From SAR324 cluster bacterium (GTDB taxonomy: Bacteria > SAR324 > NAC60-12): a stretch of 64,000 nt of DNA. The notes under the pieces were generated by a model. The model was not told the DNA's origin, searched no databases, and saw only the letters and a list, made by a program, of their open reading frames with translations. The DNA lies in the NCBI GenBank assembly GCA_028281495.1, contig JANQJU010000060.1:157423-221422 (forward strand), read 5' to 3'. Both the position numbers and the translations under genes were made by a program. Shown piece by piece: positions 63,038-64,000 of this stretch; positions within the stretch are counted from its first letter, which is position 1, and every line of letters begins with the position of its first letter.

Positions 63038-64000
63038 TTAACGATCCCTTCCAAGGAATTTTCCATTACCAAGTCTTTGTGCATCCAACAATTGTTGTTT
63101 CAATGCTTCGGATTGTTCACGCAATGCCTCCTTGGGCCAAGTCTGAAGTTCCTCTTTCGACGTCAACGGCTGTTTCAATACCTGCTGAAGAAAACGAATG
63201 CTTTCCATCCATTCTTGTCTTAAAGCAGCTTCTCGGCCTTCTTCTCGGCCCTCTTCTCGGCCTTCTTCTCGGCCCTCTTCTCGGCCTTGTTCAATAAATG
63301 GTTGAACGTTGATTCCTTGAGCTACCAACTCAGGAGGTAAACGTGGCAACATTTGAGCTAACCACGCTTTGCCTTCCTCAATCAAAAATTCCGGGGTCAA
63401 TTCTTCTACATCTGACATCAGTTCCTCCTTTGGAAAAAAATGCTTCTTTAATCCCACCAGCAACCAATACACTGAATCGGACATCCACCCCAGCTGACCT
63501 TGATGGATGCGTTGGAAGGTTTTCTTCTTCTCGCTTTGCCGACTCGAAAAGCACTTGAATATTAAATTGTGAGGGGCATCCAAAAGCTTGTTCAGATCAA
63601 TGAAACCAACGGTTTTCATCGATTCATGATTACTGAAATACACGCCTGGATAGATAGAACGCTGGTATCCCAATCGCTCCAACGTCTCATGATGGGGAGA
63701 TTGACTGCTGATCAAAAACGAAACCAACTCCTCATCTCTCAATCGATGCACCCGTCGATACATCGTATCATAGCTAAGGGTTTGGAGAAAAGCGGTGCGG
63801 TTGGCCGATTCTGTGTATTTGAACTCAATAAGAACCCGCGATGCCGAGACATCGCGAATACCATCAGGGAGCCGTTCCCGCTGCGCTACATTCCAAGTGT
63901 TACGACGATTGCGAATCAACACAATATCAGCTTCTGGTGGTTTACTCGACAACGGGAGATCGGTTTGGACCAGGATGTCCAAGTCAGCCAGCCATTCTTG
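63038..64000 (-). CDS. PD-(D/E)XK / Rpn-type nuclease-like protein, 5' end outside window
   Basis: The frame is open to the window edge, so the true start is missing; about 320 residues are visible. It begins EWLADLDILVQTDLPL and contains EADIVLIRN and VLIEFKYTES, giving a D...E-x-K arrangement like PD-(D/E)XK and Rpn recombination-promoting nucleases. A Glu/Arg repeat (GREE four to five times) near residues 230-250 and a basic helical tail follow, both common in Rpn-like proteins. Such proteins are abundant in large genomes with many mobile elements. It lies upstream of cas6 with a 237-base spacer. Confidence 0.65.
   Translation of the reverse strand, partial: QEWLADLDILVQTDLPLSSKPPEADIVLIRNRRNTWNVAQRERLPDGIRDVSASRVLIEFKYTESANRTAFLQTLSYDTMYRRVHRLRDEELVSFLISSQSPHHETLERLGYQRSIYPGVYFSNHESMKTVGFIDLNKLLDAPHNLIFKCFSSRQSEKKKTFQRIHQGQLGWMSDSVYWLLVGLKKHFFPKEELMSDVEELTPEFLIEEGKAWLAQMLPRLPPELVAQGINVQPFIEQGREEGREEGREEGREEGREAALRQEWMESIRFLQQVLKQPLTSKEELQTWPKEALREQSEALKQQLLDAQRLGNGKFLGRDR
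63229..63288 (-). repeat. Twelve-base coding repeat (Gly-Arg-Glu-Glu)
   Basis: Five copies of a 12-base unit alternate between two sequence variants and encode the GREE repeat inside the Rpn-like protein. The repeat keeps the frame, so copy-number change would only lengthen or shorten the helix. Confidence 0.85.

Noticed and set aside
63229..63288. Regular repeats near cas6 considered as a CRISPR array
   Set aside because: The units are 12 bases with no spacers and encode GREE in frame.
62959..63297. 112-residue plus-strand frame near the right end
   Set aside because: It is antisense to the Rpn-like gene and its leucine-rich tail is the mirror of the GREE repeat.

Overview
The window comes from a Gram-negative bacterium of moderate GC. 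It carries two-partner secretion, many exported proteins, a DppB/DppC-type permease pair and a large MscS-type channel. Several families (CHAT-fused TpsA, DUF928, CHASE2 cyclase, 14-repeat WD40, AAA-like/PD-(D/E)XK proteins) are common in cyanobacteria and in large-genome marine proteobacterial or SAR324-like lineages. No rRNA or tRNA gene was seen, so the taxonomic placement is a guess.

Layout. 0-5.6 kb: the 5' part of astA behind a 2-oxoglutarate oxygenase, an EamA transporter, and three decayed genes (metallophosphoesterase, choice-of-anchor I protein, GT39-like membrane protein). 5.8-17 kb: the most distinctive block. A Crp-type regulator overlaps a giant secreted TpsA-CHAT protein; a DUF928 protein lies divergently; then come the TpsB pore and a CHASE2-nucleotide cyclase. 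I read this as a candidate cyclic-nucleotide-linked secreted CHAT-protease module. 17-24.8 kb: an SLC12-like transporter, a lipoprotein, a STAS protein, a glycosyltransferase, then mtnA next to a fused class II aldolase/short-chain dehydrogenase, which could together form a methylthioadenosine salvage shunt. 24.8-37 kb: two tandem exported 14-repeat WD40 proteins, a membrane kinase/receiver/LytTR protein, and LamG-type exported proteins. The kinase 3' end, the LamG genes and a LysE remnant are duplicated head to tail, and the second copy is decaying.

37-49.5 kb is mostly housekeeping: leuC and leuD, oligopeptide-type ABC genes without a binding protein, an orphan Pycsar-type membrane effector (DUF5706), NADP-glutamate dehydrogenase, an RpoD-like sigma factor and a Dld-II-type FAD/Fe-S D-lactate dehydrogenase. 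49.5-56.9 kb: a secreted unknown, a periplasmic solute-binding protein, a 1274-residue MscS-type channel, and an AT-rich pair (heme-oxygenase-like diiron protein plus sulfotransferase).

57-64 kb: an AAA-like ATPase with a C-terminal nuclease-like domain, a reduced type III CRISPR locus (cas6 and cas10 only, with no csm2-5 genes and no array in the window), and a PD-(D/E)XK/Rpn-type protein cut by the window end. cas10 is broken into an HD-side ORF and a palm-side ORF by two in-frame stop codons five codons apart, and its HD motif is also lost.

All names rest on motif and sequence recognition by eye; no database search was run.
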